DNA of 37,484 nt from Methanotrichaceae archaeon (GCA_022865315.1 JALHSR010000118.1:1-37484); one strand, 5' to 3'; shown: positions 1 to 8,249, counted from the first letter of the stretch. Numbers and translations: made by a program. The notes: generated by a model from the sequence alone, not told the origin.

Positions 1-352
1 AAACATCATCTTCTTCGAGGTAGTAGGGAATATTATTATTTGGCCTTATAAATTTAAAGGAAATGGATTCACCGCGCATCTTATAGTACTTGCTTATTGC
101 GAAAGAGTAGTTGTTAATAGAACTACGAGAGAGATTTTTCTTCAAAAGGTGTTCCCTAAAATCTTCGAAATCAGTTAGAGATGGCCTATCATTTTGTACA
201 AATTCCAGAAACTTGCCCACTCGTATCAAGTATGATTCAATCGTGGATCTTCTAATGCCATTGTCTTGCAGATAACTTGTGAACTTATTCAATGCATGTT
301 GATGTGATATCTCAGACGATTTCACTTCCCAATTTACATCAAGCTTCTCCAT
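1..352 (-). CDS. Tyrosine recombinase (phage integrase/XerA-like), N-terminal part; runs off the left edge
   Basis: An open frame starts at ATG 350-352 and continues to the window edge without a stop, giving about 117 residues. The protein begins MEKLDVNWEVK. It contains a helical block resembling the SAM-like core-binding domain of tyrosine recombinases: a segment like ALNKFTSYLQDNGIRRSTIESY, then LTDFEDFREHLLKKNLS, then SSINNYSFAISKYY. The acidic YYLEEDDV near the edge is where the linker to the catalytic domain usually lies. The catalytic R-H-R-Y residues would be left of the window, so activity cannot be judged. The gene begins 85 nt past the 3' end of tRNA-Leu on the same strand, a typical layout for an element integrated at a tRNA gene. 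It could instead be the resident chromosomal XerA. The family call is good; the biological role is inference. Confidence 0.72.
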   Translation of the reverse strand, partial: MEKLDVNWEVKSSEISHQHALNKFTSYLQDNGIRRSTIESYLIRVGKFLEFVQNDRPSLTDFEDFREHLLKKNLSRSSINNYSFAISKYYKMRGESISFKFIRPNNNIPYYLEEDDV

Positions 353-437
353 AATGCCTCCACAGGAGAAGTGTACAATCCTGTTGCATGTTGCCTTGAA
401 TCACATGGATAACAGGCTTAAAACCAACAACAGCAGT

Positions 438-521
438 GCGGGGGATGGGATTCGAACCCACGAACGTCTGCACGACTGGACCCTGAATCCAGCGCCTTTG
501 ACCTGACTTGGCAACCCCCGC
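438..521 (-). tRNA. tRNA-Leu (anticodon CAG)
   Basis: An 84-nt class II tRNA folds on the minus strand. The acceptor stem GCGGGGG pairs with CCCCCGC. The anticodon stem CTGGA/TCCAG encloses the loop TTCAGGG, giving anticodon CAG. A long variable arm is present, and the T arm reads GTGGGTTCGAATCCCAT. The long variable arm fits Leu. No intron is visible and the CCA end is not encoded. A partial integrase gene lies just past the 3' end, so this tRNA may be an attachment site. Confidence 0.95.
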
Positions 522-552
522 TTCAAAAGCAGCCTTTCTCTAAGGCTTGTAG

Positions 553-560
553 TATATATT
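553..560 (-). promoter_or_regulatory. TATA box for tRNA-Leu
   Basis: The minus strand reads AATATATAC about 32-39 nt upstream of the tRNA 5' end, the usual distance for an archaeal TATA box with a very short leader. A second strong TATA-like site (GATATAAATTT on the minus strand, about 638-648) lies further upstream and might be an alternative promoter. Assignment is by sequence and spacing only. Confidence 0.55.
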
Positions 561-663
561 CTATTCGTTAACCGCGCTCTGCAAAATTGATTAGGCTTGT
601 TCATGAACTCAATTTATTGCTTCTCTTAGATACCCCAAATTTATATCCCGTTTTTCTGTTTCA

Positions 664-1047
664 TCACTTTCTATTGATGGAATTGATATACAGATAAAAA
701 TTGATTCCGTCCTTTTCATCATTAAAGATTATTTTCTCGACTGTTTGACCTGTCGCTAGTTTTAGCGTATTTGTGAGAAACTCATCGACGTATTCCACAC
801 CGGTTACTTTGTCCAACGAAATTGTCTGAACATTATCCCATAACAAACCTGGTCTTACATAATGAACACTTTTTTCAGTGGCAACTATATACCCAAAATT
901 TCTGTTTTCATTCATTCCCATCCTTACTATCGCCCTCATCTTCTGAGTGGAATGTCTCTCAAGGATGGCCGGAGCGATTAGGATCGCATTTTCGCCTTGA
1001 TCATTAAGCTTCTTCAGAAATCTTTGAAGATTTTTTGGAGCATCCAT
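664..1047 (-). CDS. PH-domain-like (YokE/bPH type) small cytoplasmic protein
   Basis: The 127-residue protein has no signal peptide or membrane segment. A short helical N-terminus (PKNLQRFLKKL) is followed by a beta-rich region: ILIAPAILER, then FGYIVATEKSVHYVRP, then LWDNVQTISLDKVTGVEY, and a late LKLATGQTVEKIIF. This pattern (a strand reading out a visible state, then WDxVxxISLDKVTGVE and a C-terminal F-x-x-x-I helix) resembles bacterial PH domains of the YokE/SHOCT-associated type. No catalytic residues are seen and the function is unknown. It starts with ATG only 11 nt after the purP stop, so it looks like the last gene of the fwdDBAC-purP transcript. Whether it has a role in that pathway is unknown. 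Confidence 0.65.
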   Translation of the reverse strand: MDAPKNLQRFLKKLNDQGENAILIAPAILERHSTQKMRAIVRMGMNENRNFGYIVATEKSVHYVRPGLLWDNVQTISLDKVTGVEYVDEFLTNTLKLATGQTVEKIIFNDEKDGINFYLYINSINRK

Positions 1048-1058
1048 AGTTTGTCAAT

Positions 1059-2234
1059 CTAGGTTACAATCTTATGCAATGCATCTTGCTCCAGGGCAAA
1101 TCTGACCTCTCTAGCAAGCCTACGCCCAGTGGACATATTCGTCCTCCATAAGGAATTTCCATAAGGATGGCCTACGGCCATATGCACATTTGTGCCCCCT
1201 CCAATACGTGGAGCAACGTCATAGATATAGAATTTTAGATCTTTATCCACACAAGTCTGAAGACAGAATGGTCCTATGATACCTGGTGGATAGTAGTCTT
1301 TAGTTACTTCAACATATGTCTCAGCCAGCTCAAAAGCTTTCTCTAATAATGATTCTCTCAATGTGGCAGAATTGTGTCCACAAACGGTGTACTCTGGATT
1401 TATCTGTCGCTCATTTAGCGTTAATTGTTGAGTAGCGGGCAACCTCACATGGCCATCAAGGCTAGTCTCGAAACGCCAATCTATGCCCAAAAGCTCTATG
1501 CTATTTACAAGCGGCGAATAGAAGAAATCCAAGTTAAATACCGGTCCGATGACATAGCGCTCAACCCTTGCCAAGTCCAGACCGTCCTGATCAATAACGC
1601 CATGTTTCAAGAGAAGATCAGCCTTTTGGCAATACTCCTCATAAGATCCAGCTGTAAAAAATCCTCTTTCAAGAGTTTTGACTGCATGTGGAAGTTTTAC
1701 CATTACAAGCTGATCGATTTCTTCTGGTTCAACTTGCTCCGGATAGGGCAAACCGGCCTTTTCTAGCAGCCAATAATAATCTTTTTTGTCACCTCTCTCC
1801 TCCGATCTTAAGAGATTTCTTGCGCCTAGCAAGGGAACCATGAATTGATCTTCAACTGCATCGATGCCACAATAAGATGTGAATGACCTATTAGGCACAA
1901 ATAAGGCGTTCTTGGCTCTTAAAAAGTCTTGATTTTCCTGATCAATAATATGAGAGAATTTTTTCAGGATCAAGAAATCGTCGATCATGCCTGTAACAAT
2001 ACTTCCATTAACGCGGTTGGCCCGGAAATATTTGACATAAGGCTTTTCCCTGCCTTCCTGACAAATAGCTAAAGCTCTAAAATTCTCCTCCACTGCGCCA
2101 TCGGCCACATCAAGAGCAGAATGTGATGCAATCATACCTATCCTCAGATCGCCAAAGTTGTATCCCTCCAGAACTTCGGAGATCCTGCTGCGATCTATCA
2201 AGTCATAGCACCTCAACATAATTAGATTGGTCAA
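1059..2234 (-). CDS. purP: 5-formaminoimidazole-4-carboxamide ribonucleotide synthetase (formate-AICAR ligase, PurP family)
   Basis: This 391-residue ATP-grasp enzyme matches archaeal PurP, which uses ATP and free formate to formylate AICAR in purine synthesis in archaea that lack the folate-dependent PurH step. Visible family features are the N-terminal IGMIASHSALDVADGA block, the central LMVKLPHAVKTLERGFF strand, GPVFNLDFFYSPL, PPGIIGPFCLQ, and the C-terminal metal/ATP segment DVAPRIGGGTNVH followed by MSTGRRLAREV. The length is typical or slightly long. The longest frame starts at TTG (2234); an in-frame ATG at 2219 would give 386 residues, and neither has a strong Shine-Dalgarno site. It lies 20 nt downstream of fwdC on the same strand and is probably cotranscribed with the formylmethanofuran dehydrogenase genes. 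PurP paralogues exist in archaea, so the exact substrate is family-level knowledge. Confidence 0.88.
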   Translation of the reverse strand: MTNLIMLRCYDLIDRSRISEVLEGYNFGDLRIGMIASHSALDVADGAVEENFRALAICQEGREKPYVKYFRANRVNGSIVTGMIDDFLILKKFSHIIDQENQDFLRAKNALFVPNRSFTSYCGIDAVEDQFMVPLLGARNLLRSEERGDKKDYYWLLEKAGLPYPEQVEPEEIDQLVMVKLPHAVKTLERGFFTAGSYEEYCQKADLLLKHGVIDQDGLDLARVERYVIGPVFNLDFFYSPLVNSIELLGIDWRFETSLDGHVRLPATQQLTLNERQINPEYTVCGHNSATLRESLLEKAFELAETYVEVTKDYYPPGIIGPFCLQTCVDKDLKFYIYDVAPRIGGGTNVHMAVGHPYGNSLWRTNMSTGRRLAREVRFALEQDALHKIVT

Positions 2235-2254
2235 TCATTTCCGTTCAAAGTTTA

Positions 2255-3028
2255 TCAAGATGACTGTGCTTCAGCCAAGAATAGCTCGCCTTTACCATTT
2301 TCAACCAGGTCCCCTACATATTTTCGGTATTTGATGCCTTCAATATCTACTATCTCGAGTTGTTGGTAGCTTGGCAACAATCTAGCCGGACCTTTGATAG
2401 TTATTGTTCCGTTACCCATCTCTGCGCCTGGCAGATATGTCGATCCTCCAATGATAATGGTTCCCCCCTGGTTCAAACTCCCAGGAAAGTCTCCGACATC
2501 ACCATGAACGAATATGCTCCCTCCACACATATGTTCCCCAAGCAAAGCGCCTGCATTTCCATGTATCTCGACCTCCCCTCCACGCATGCCGCATTTCTCA
2601 CCGCGATAACCTGAGCCCGCATAATTGCCAACGTTTCCAGAAACCGTTATTTTTCCACCTTGCATTTCCCGTCCAAGCCAATCGCTTGCATCTCCCATGA
2701 TTCGCAAAATGCCCCCTTTCATCTTAGCCCCGGCGTGCATTCCGACATTGCCATAAACTTCTACAATACCGTTGGACATGCCCTCTACAAGGCGCTTGAT
2801 ACGAGAAAAGTCGCCTTCCAGCCGTACAAACATATCTTCCGTCTTGGCAGAACCCTCATCGCCATCGACCTGAAAAAAGTCCTCTAATTTCATTTTACGA
2901 TTGCCTTGCCATATTTCTAGAGCATTTATCTGGCTTAACGTCAAAGGAGCAAATTTATCCGGAGAGATGCTTTCTGCTTCTAAAGAAATTTGAATGGAAT
3001 GGATCAGCCTAATGATTATTGTCCTCAA
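2255..3028 (-). CDS. fwdC: Formylmethanofuran dehydrogenase subunit C (beta-helix scaffold)
   Basis: The 257-residue subunit C is homologous to the C-terminal beta-helix domain of glutamate synthase. From about residue 70 to 215 it shows repeated glycine-rich turns (GNVGMHAGAKMKGG, GDASDWLGREMQGG, GNVGNYAGSGYRG, GNAGALLGEHMCGG, GDVGDFPGSLNQGG), the right-handed beta-helix signature. In the complex it packs against FwdA and FwdB. The start is TTG at 3028, immediately after the fwdA stop, with a clear Shine-Dalgarno AAGGAGGT 8-9 nt upstream inside the fwdA end, so translation is coupled. The gene order fwdD-B-A-C is conserved in methanogens. The sequence does not tell a tungsten from a molybdenum isoenzyme, so the symbol could equally be fmdC. 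Confidence 0.95.
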   Translation of the reverse strand: MRTIIIRLIHSIQISLEAESISPDKFAPLTLSQINALEIWQGNRKMKLEDFFQVDGDEGSAKTEDMFVRLEGDFSRIKRLVEGMSNGIVEVYGNVGMHAGAKMKGGILRIMGDASDWLGREMQGGKITVSGNVGNYAGSGYRGEKCGMRGGEVEIHGNAGALLGEHMCGGSIFVHGDVGDFPGSLNQGGTIIIGGSTYLPGAEMGNGTITIKGPARLLPSYQQLEIVDIEGIKYRKYVGDLVENGKGELFLAEAQSS

Positions 3029-4744
3029 TTAGGCAACCTCCTTTACAAGACTTCCGGATTCCAGCTCTAGACCTGCTTTTATCACTGCTGGATTTGGTAT
3101 ATAGGCATCCTGAACCATATAATTTGATAATCGGATGCTGTAATACTTCTCGAATTTCTCATTTAGATCAATCATGAGCCTATCCATATCTGCCTTTGGG
3201 ACACTGGCGTCTACCCAATAGGTTCGGCCTTCCGGAACGGCTAGGATTTCTCCCTGTTTGGCAACAATCAATCCGCTCTTAATTGTGTATTTAGTCGTAG
3301 CCATGGCCTTCTTCACCAATTGATAATCCATGCTGGGATCTACATCCTCCGGTTTCAGATCATATATGGCAATATCTGCATCCGCACCAATGCCCAAATG
3401 ACCTTTATCTTCCAAGCCCAGTACCCTGGCCGGTGCAGCTCTAGTCATAACGGTTATATCGCCCCAGTCTAGCTCACGGTCAACGTTAGCCAGAACTGTT
3501 CTTTTCGAAACCTGCTCATGCAAAGTGGCCATCTCTGCGTCCCTTTTGGGCTTGCTCATAAGCAACGATATTACTTCTGGATAATTTACGAATGGACTGC
3601 CATTGGGATGATCCGTTGTCATCAATACTTTCCACGAATCTTTGGTGAGCAAAGCCAACTCCAAACCAATGGCCCATTGTATTGCATTAACTAGAGCCTT
3701 TCTGAAATAGATCATCGGCACTACGCCACTAGCTTCCTCCAGTTCAAGATCTAGGTTGGACCATTTATTATGCGTCAGCCTTGCATTGCTATACTCTAGA
3801 GGAGCATCGGCAGTCATAGTAGTAGCGCTTCCAAAAAGAAGTTGCCCCATGTCCATAGTAGCATGGCTATTCTGATTCATATAATCCGCGATGGCTGGTG
3901 CTTTCGACTCGAAATCTCTCCACGAAGTGCCTCCATACGCAGAGAACTGCATATGAGCCACGTGGACTACTTGTCTCATTCGGCTGGGTTTAATATCCTT
4001 GAGAAGCTCCAGTGTCTCTATAGCTGTTGCGTAGTTACCTGGTTTGCCCAAATTGTTGAAATGCAAATGGATAGAATGTGGCAGTCTAAGCATTTCATTG
4101 GCCTGTGCCAGTCCTCGAATTATATCGGCTGGAGTAATATCGAAGTTCGGCACCGTATCATGAATACCTTTCACATTGGAGCCAAAACCCCATGCTTCGC
4201 CACCACCCGGATTGACAATCTTGACACCGTACCCTCTGGCAGCGCGGAGACCCCAGGCTATGAATGCAGATAGTTTGGCAATGTCCTTATCCCGTACACT
4301 TTCCATGACTTGCCAATTATTGCCAAATAGTGTAAGCGCACCTTTATCTACGATAGGTATCTCTTCTAGCTCTTCGTGGGTGTGTCGGGCACTGATTATG
4401 GGCGTAGCCGCCTCAAAGGCCGTAGTGTATCCCAGCTTCGCATAACGATAGCCTATTGCATAGCAATTAGGCACGGTGTAGCCAGTAGAGGGGCGACATA
4501 CTCTAGTTCTAGGTTCAACGCCTGATCGGGAGTCGTCCGGCCTCATGATGCGACCTGTGTTTACCTTGCCGCCCGCAATGTGGGAATGAGCATCCACGCC
4601 TCCAGGCATAACTAATAGACCTCTAGCGTCGATCTCCTCACCTTTAGCATCCTCCACCACCCTTCCCTTTTCTATGCAGAGATCCATTTCTTCGCCAAAT
4701 ATCCCATTAGTCGGATCGTAAATTATCCCTCCACGAATGATCAT
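3029..4744 (-). CDS. fwdA: Formylmethanofuran dehydrogenase subunit A (amidohydrolase, formate condensation site)
   Basis: This 571-residue amidohydrolase-superfamily subunit forms or hydrolyses the formyl-methanofuran amide, joining formate with methanofuran at a dinuclear metal site. Metal-site motifs are visible: GGVDAHSHIAGG (His53 and His55), LPHSIHLHFNNLG, QVVHVAHMQFSAYGG, and the late Asp in MTTDHPNGSPF. The C-terminal amidohydrolase segment LGIGADADIAIYDL is present. Length is normal for the family. It starts with ATG, preceded by a strong GGAGGG Shine-Dalgarno, two nucleotides after the fwdB stop. In methanogens the complex reduces CO2 or, in reverse, oxidises the formyl group. The ferredoxin-type subunits (FwdE/F/G) are not encoded in this window. 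Confidence 0.97.
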   Translation of the reverse strand: MIIRGGIIYDPTNGIFGEEMDLCIEKGRVVEDAKGEEIDARGLLVMPGGVDAHSHIAGGKVNTGRIMRPDDSRSGVEPRTRVCRPSTGYTVPNCYAIGYRYAKLGYTTAFEAATPIISARHTHEELEEIPIVDKGALTLFGNNWQVMESVRDKDIAKLSAFIAWGLRAARGYGVKIVNPGGGEAWGFGSNVKGIHDTVPNFDITPADIIRGLAQANEMLRLPHSIHLHFNNLGKPGNYATAIETLELLKDIKPSRMRQVVHVAHMQFSAYGGTSWRDFESKAPAIADYMNQNSHATMDMGQLLFGSATTMTADAPLEYSNARLTHNKWSNLDLELEEASGVVPMIYFRKALVNAIQWAIGLELALLTKDSWKVLMTTDHPNGSPFVNYPEVISLLMSKPKRDAEMATLHEQVSKRTVLANVDRELDWGDITVMTRAAPARVLGLEDKGHLGIGADADIAIYDLKPEDVDPSMDYQLVKKAMATTKYTIKSGLIVAKQGEILAVPEGRTYWVDASVPKADMDRLMIDLNEKFEKYYSIRLSNYMVQDAYIPNPAVIKAGLELESGSLVKEVA

Positions 4745-4746
4745 CT

Positions 4747-6060
4747 TTATGTCCCTCCTTCGACAATTACATTAGATCTTAATCTCCTGACACTCGCGAT
4801 GATATTGTGAACGACCTCTTCGTCGCTTGGATAGGATGATTCGACAATTTTCTTTACCCTCAACGACATGCCATCCATTCGATAAGCTGTTCCCTCGGCT
4901 TCAATCCCGGCAACAGCACTAGGTATAACTACATCCGCCAAGAAGGTGGTCGGATTCTCATGAGGATCAATTTGAATAACGGGTATCTTGGCCAAGTATT
5001 CTACCACCGATCTAGGAAAATTTGATGCTGGATCAGCTGCTATTACAAGCGCAGCATCGGTATCCTGCCGAGCTAGAACATCACAGGCGGCTGTCTCCCC
5101 CGGATTGAAATACGGCATCCCTCGAGAGAAATCTATGGCCATAGGGAAACCAGTCTCCCAAGCCGCCACCTGGCCTATTCCTGCTACGTTGTAATGGCCC
5201 CGCATTGGCTGTATTATGAACTTAGTTTGAGCGTTGAGTTCTGCGATAAGTGATAATGCATTATCTATATTCTTGTATCGACCTCGGCTATGTGTTACTC
5301 CCAAACCGAAAAATAAGGCTCCAAATTTTGCCGACTTGAGAAGCTCCACGAGCGATATCAGCTCGGCCTTAGATACGCCACCTATTTCATCGGGTAATAT
5401 TTCGGCTTTGCCAGATAGAATCATGCGTAACGCCGAAATCACTTCATAATCCGATCCAGGCTTAAGTCTAATGAATTTATCAGCATTCTTAGAAGTCCTG
5501 GTTTCACGAACGTCAACAACTATCACCTTTTTGCATTTGCGTCCTTCAGACGTAAACTTTCCACAAACGTTTGACGAATATCTCAATGTATGGCGAGGAT
5601 GAGCTTCAGCGGGATTGCAACCCCAAAAAACTAAGAGATCTGCTCTATTCTTGACCTGACCCAGTGTGGCACCCGCTAACCCTTTTTCCTCTATACCTAT
5701 GACTGAAGGTCCATGGCAAACTGTAGCTGTGGAATCGAGTATCCCTCCGACTTCCTCCGCAAGAAGTATTCCCTTTTTCTGGGCTTCGCATACAGTCGAA
5801 GCCCAACCATAGAGTAACGGGTGCTTCGCCCGCAAGAGAATCTCTGCAGCCTTATCGTAAGCTTCCTGGTAGCTGACCTCCGTGAGTTCACCATTCTGTC
5901 TTATCATCGGTGTTTTAATTCGGTCATGACCCATGAGTTTGCTGGCTCCCAGTCGACATGAATGCTTAACGCGTTTTACTTGATTGTCTTCCACTTCTAC
6001 GGTCAAATCGTCACAAAGGCAACCGCAAAATGAGCAGATCACATCTTCGTGGACGATCAT
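4747..6060 (-). CDS. fwdB: Formylmethanofuran dehydrogenase subunit B (molybdopterin/tungstopterin catalytic subunit)
   Basis: This 437-residue subunit carries the pterin active site that reduces CO2 to formate, which is then passed to FwdA. The N-terminal [4Fe-4S] motif is intact: Cys9, Cys12 and Cys16 in CSFCGCLCDD, with Cys35 in KHSCRLG. The metal ligand appears as Cys115 in TATVCHGPS, so this is the cysteine rather than the selenocysteine form. VFWGCNPAEAHPRH and FIRLKPGSDYEV match the pterin-binding core of the FdhA family. The start is ATG 6060, overlapping the fwdD stop as ATGA. Whether the metal is Mo or W cannot be read from the protein. Confidence 0.96.
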   Translation of the reverse strand: MIVHEDVICSFCGCLCDDLTVEVEDNQVKRVKHSCRLGASKLMGHDRIKTPMIRQNGELTEVSYQEAYDKAAEILLRAKHPLLYGWASTVCEAQKKGILLAEEVGGILDSTATVCHGPSVIGIEEKGLAGATLGQVKNRADLLVFWGCNPAEAHPRHTLRYSSNVCGKFTSEGRKCKKVIVVDVRETRTSKNADKFIRLKPGSDYEVISALRMILSGKAEILPDEIGGVSKAELISLVELLKSAKFGALFFGLGVTHSRGRYKNIDNALSLIAELNAQTKFIIQPMRGHYNVAGIGQVAAWETGFPMAIDFSRGMPYFNPGETAACDVLARQDTDAALVIAADPASNFPRSVVEYLAKIPVIQIDPHENPTTFLADVVIPSAVAGIEAEGTAYRMDGMSLRVKKIVESSYPSDEEVVHNIIASVRRLRSNVIVEGGT

Positions 6061-6452
6061 GCTTCTATCCTTCCGATATCACTAAAAAGTGCTCGAATGT
6101 CCAAGACTTTAGAAGCTGTAGCCTCAACCTCAACTTCTACACCTTTATATTGAGGCATACCACATCCACCTGTATCTGGACCGACTAGGACATTTGCCCA
6201 AGGGCCCATAGGAATAAATATGATACCTTCAGGCAAACCGGAGTCCATTCGCGCGGATAGCACTGCTTGTCCAAATCTGCTTCTAATCAAAACGTTTTTT
6301 TCCTCAGCTTGAACCAACGATTTATAGTCTGCCTCTGAAAATGAGCAAATGGATACCGCCTGAAAATATTCCTGCGTCATCTTGGACTCACAACCGGCAC
6401 CTTGCGCTAGTGTTCGACCGGAGATCATGATCGCTTTCGTGATAACCACCAC
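6057..6452 (-). CDS. fwdD: Formylmethanofuran dehydrogenase subunit D (molybdopterin dinucleotide-binding)
   Basis: Small subunit with the molybdopterin-dinucleotide-binding beta-barrel fold. The core shows ISGRTLAQGAG, then VLIRSRFGQAVLSARMDSGLPEGIIFIPMGPWAN and PDTGGCGMPQYKGVEVEVEAT, as in other FwdD proteins. The frame is open back to a TTG at 6500 (147 residues). I prefer GTG 6452, about 132 residues, because a Shine-Dalgarno-like AAAGGAAAG sits just upstream and family members begin only a few residues before the GRT motif. If the TATA box at about 6550-6560 is used, both starts remain possible. It is the first gene of the fwdD-B-A-C-purP-PH set, with its stop overlapping the fwdB start. 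Confidence 0.92.
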   Translation of the reverse strand: MVVITKAIMISGRTLAQGAGCESKMTQEYFQAVSICSFSEADYKSLVQAEEKNVLIRSRFGQAVLSARMDSGLPEGIIFIPMGPWANVLVGPDTGGCGMPQYKGVEVEVEATASKVLDIRALFSDIGRIEA

Positions 6453-6549
6453 ATCTTTCCTTTTGAATAAATTGTCCGATGCTAAATAATGCGCGGTCAA
6501 TTCAAAAAGGTTTCAAAAATCGCCACGAGATGCTCTTTTACTGCATCAC

Positions 6550-6560
6550 TTTAATATACT
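6550..6560. promoter_or_regulatory. Near-symmetric TATA element between fwdD and leuD
   Basis: The plus strand reads TTTAATATACT and the minus strand AGTATATTAAA. In the leuD direction the expected transcription start is near 6583, leaving about 19 nt of leader with a GGAG Shine-Dalgarno before the TTG start. In the fwd direction the start would fall near 6525. No other good TATA box is visible in the roughly 100-150 nt gap, so one element may serve both operons, or two overlapping ones. Confidence 0.45.
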
Positions 6561-6601
6561 ACCTCTTCATTGGATTATAGTTCACCCTTGGAGTTGAAAT
6601 T

Positions 6602-7105
6602 TTGGTAGGGAGAGTCTGGAAGTTTGAGAACGATATCGATACCGACGCTATAATCCCTGGAAGATATCTGGTTATTAATGATCCTCAGGAGCTAGCAAAA
6701 CATCTATTCGAAGGCATCAGGCTGGAAATGGCGACATGCGAAAAAATTGGGGATTTTGTAGTTGCGGGAGAGAATTTCGGTTGCGGATCCTCCAGAGAAC
6801 ACGCACCTCTTGCAATCAAGGGCTCAGGAATATCGGCTGTAATCGCCAAATCATTTGCCAGGATATTCTTCAGAAACGCTATAAATATTGGTCTGACCTT
6901 ATTCATTTGCTCAGAAGTGGATAGAATTAGGGACGGAGATGTTCTAGAGATAGATATGGGTCAAGGAGTGATATACAACACCAGCAGCAATGAATATTAT
7001 AAAACGATGCCCTTGCCCAAATTCCTCATGAACATAGTTAAAGCCGGTGGATTGATTGAATACACGAAGAGAGTGGTGGCCAACGAAATGGTGACCATAA
7101 GATGA
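6602..7105 (+). CDS. leuD: 3-isopropylmalate dehydratase small subunit (LeuD/HacB family)
   Basis: This 167-residue aconitase-swivel subunit pairs with a LeuC-type [4Fe-4S] subunit not in this window. Conserved segments are [21 protein letters not shown] near the start, [39 protein letters not shown], and a short C-terminal swivel. The specificity loop at residues 22-25 reads YLVI. Published work on methanogen enzymes associates YLV-type loops with isopropylmalate and YLRT with homoaconitate (coenzyme B synthesis), so I favour leucine biosynthesis. The start is TTG at 6602, supported by GGAG about 8 nt upstream and by the family N-terminus. It overlaps the next gene by four bases (ATGA), indicating translational coupling. 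Confidence 0.88.
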   Translation: MVGRVWKFENDIDTDAIIPGRYLVINDPQELAKHLFEGIRLEMATCEKIGDFVVAGENFGCGSSREHAPLAIKGSGISAVIAKSFARIFFRNAINIGLTLFICSEVDRIRDGDVLEIDMGQGVIYNTSSNEYYKTMPLPKFLMNIVKAGGLIEYTKRVVANEMVTIR

Positions 7106-8226
7106 AATACGCGGTACCTGTTATACCTGGAGATGGTATCGGACATGAAATAATAGCAGAAGGCCAAAAAGTTCTTGAAGCAGCTGCGGACAAACATGGA
7201 TTCTCTATTGATTGGATTAACTATCCCTTGGGAGCAGAGCATTATTTAAAAACGGGAGAACTAGTGAACGAAGAGACTCTCAGGGAGCTTAAAAAATATA
7301 GAGCCATCTATTTAGGTGCAATTGGGGATCCACGCGTCGAGCCAGGCATACTGGAAAAAGGAATTTTGCTTCGCATGAGATTCTTTTTCGATCAGTATAT
7401 CAACCTTAGGCCCGTGAAACTCTTAGAGGGGGTCTCGACACCCTTGAAGGATAAGAGATCCTCAGATATTGACTTTGTTGTGGTAAGAGAAAATACAGAG
7501 GACTTCTATATTGGGATTGGCAGTCGTGCCAAATCAGGACGAAGTCATGCCGACTTTGAGGTCAAACGAGCCCTTTATACCATAAAGTTTGGTTTGGATA
7601 TAGAATCAGACAGCGAGGAGATTGGCTATCAGATCGGAGAGCTATCCAAAGAAGGATGTTGCCGCGTCATCAAATATGCCTTCGACTTGGCGATGAAAAG
7701 GCGGAAAAAGGTCTCGAGCGTAGATAAAGCCAATGTACTCTCGGACATTTACGGCCTTTGGCGAGAAATATTTTTGGATGTGGCCAAAAACTATTCTCAA
7801 GTTAAGCATGATTTCAATTTTGTTGACGCAATAACTATGTGGTTTGTAAAAAATCCAGAATGGTTCGATGTTGTTGTGACGCCTAATATGTTTGGGGACA
7901 TAATCACCGACCTAGGCGCAATTATTCAAGGCGGTTTGGGACTCGCACCTGGAGCCAATCTCAACCCAGAAGGGACTAGCATGTTTGAGCCCATTCACGG
8001 TTCTGCACCGAAATACAAAGGGAAAAATATGATCAATCCAATAGCTACTATCTGGGCAGGAGCGATGCTCCTCGAACACCTGGATCAGCCATCGGCCGCC
8101 GAAGATGTTGTTAATGCCATTGAGCGAAACCTCAAAGAGGGAAAGATCAGGACCTATGACCTTGGCGGAAGGTCTACAACGTCCGAAGTAGGCACAGAGA
8201 TAGCTCGACTAGTTAAGACTTTATAG
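7102..8226 (+). CDS. leuB: Isocitrate/isopropylmalate dehydrogenase family protein (probable 3-isopropylmalate dehydrogenase)
   Basis: The 374-residue beta-decarboxylating dehydrogenase has the family hallmarks: the N-terminal [25 protein letters not shown], the substrate loop [28 protein letters not shown], Lys and Asp in [23 protein letters not shown], and the NAD-site segment [19 protein letters not shown]. The [15 protein letters not shown] region resembles the tartrate/3-isopropylmalate dehydrogenase branch. Coupling to leuD by a four-base overlap supports a LeuB role. A homoisocitrate dehydrogenase (AksF) role in coenzyme B synthesis is the main alternative and cannot be excluded by eye. 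The gene ends 91 nt before tRNA-Lys. Confidence 0.85.
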   Translation: MKYAVPVIPGDGIGHEIIAEGQKVLEAAADKHGFSIDWINYPLGAEHYLKTGELVNEETLRELKKYRAIYLGAIGDPRVEPGILEKGILLRMRFFFDQYINLRPVKLLEGVSTPLKDKRSSDIDFVVVRENTEDFYIGIGSRAKSGRSHADFEVKRALYTIKFGLDIESDSEEIGYQIGELSKEGCCRVIKYAFDLAMKRRKKVSSVDKANVLSDIYGLWREIFLDVAKNYSQVKHDFNFVDAITMWFVKNPEWFDVVVTPNMFGDIITDLGAIIQGGLGLAPGANLNPEGTSMFEPIHGSAPKYKGKNMINPIATIWAGAMLLEHLDQPSAAEDVVNAIERNLKEGKIRTYDLGGRSTTSEVGTEIARLVKTL

Positions 8227-8249
8227 TAGTTTTAGCCAAATGGAAAAGG

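Noticed and set aside
401-604. 67-residue minus-strand frame across the tRNA-Leu region
   Set aside because: It overlaps the whole tRNA and its promoter, and the translation has no coding character.
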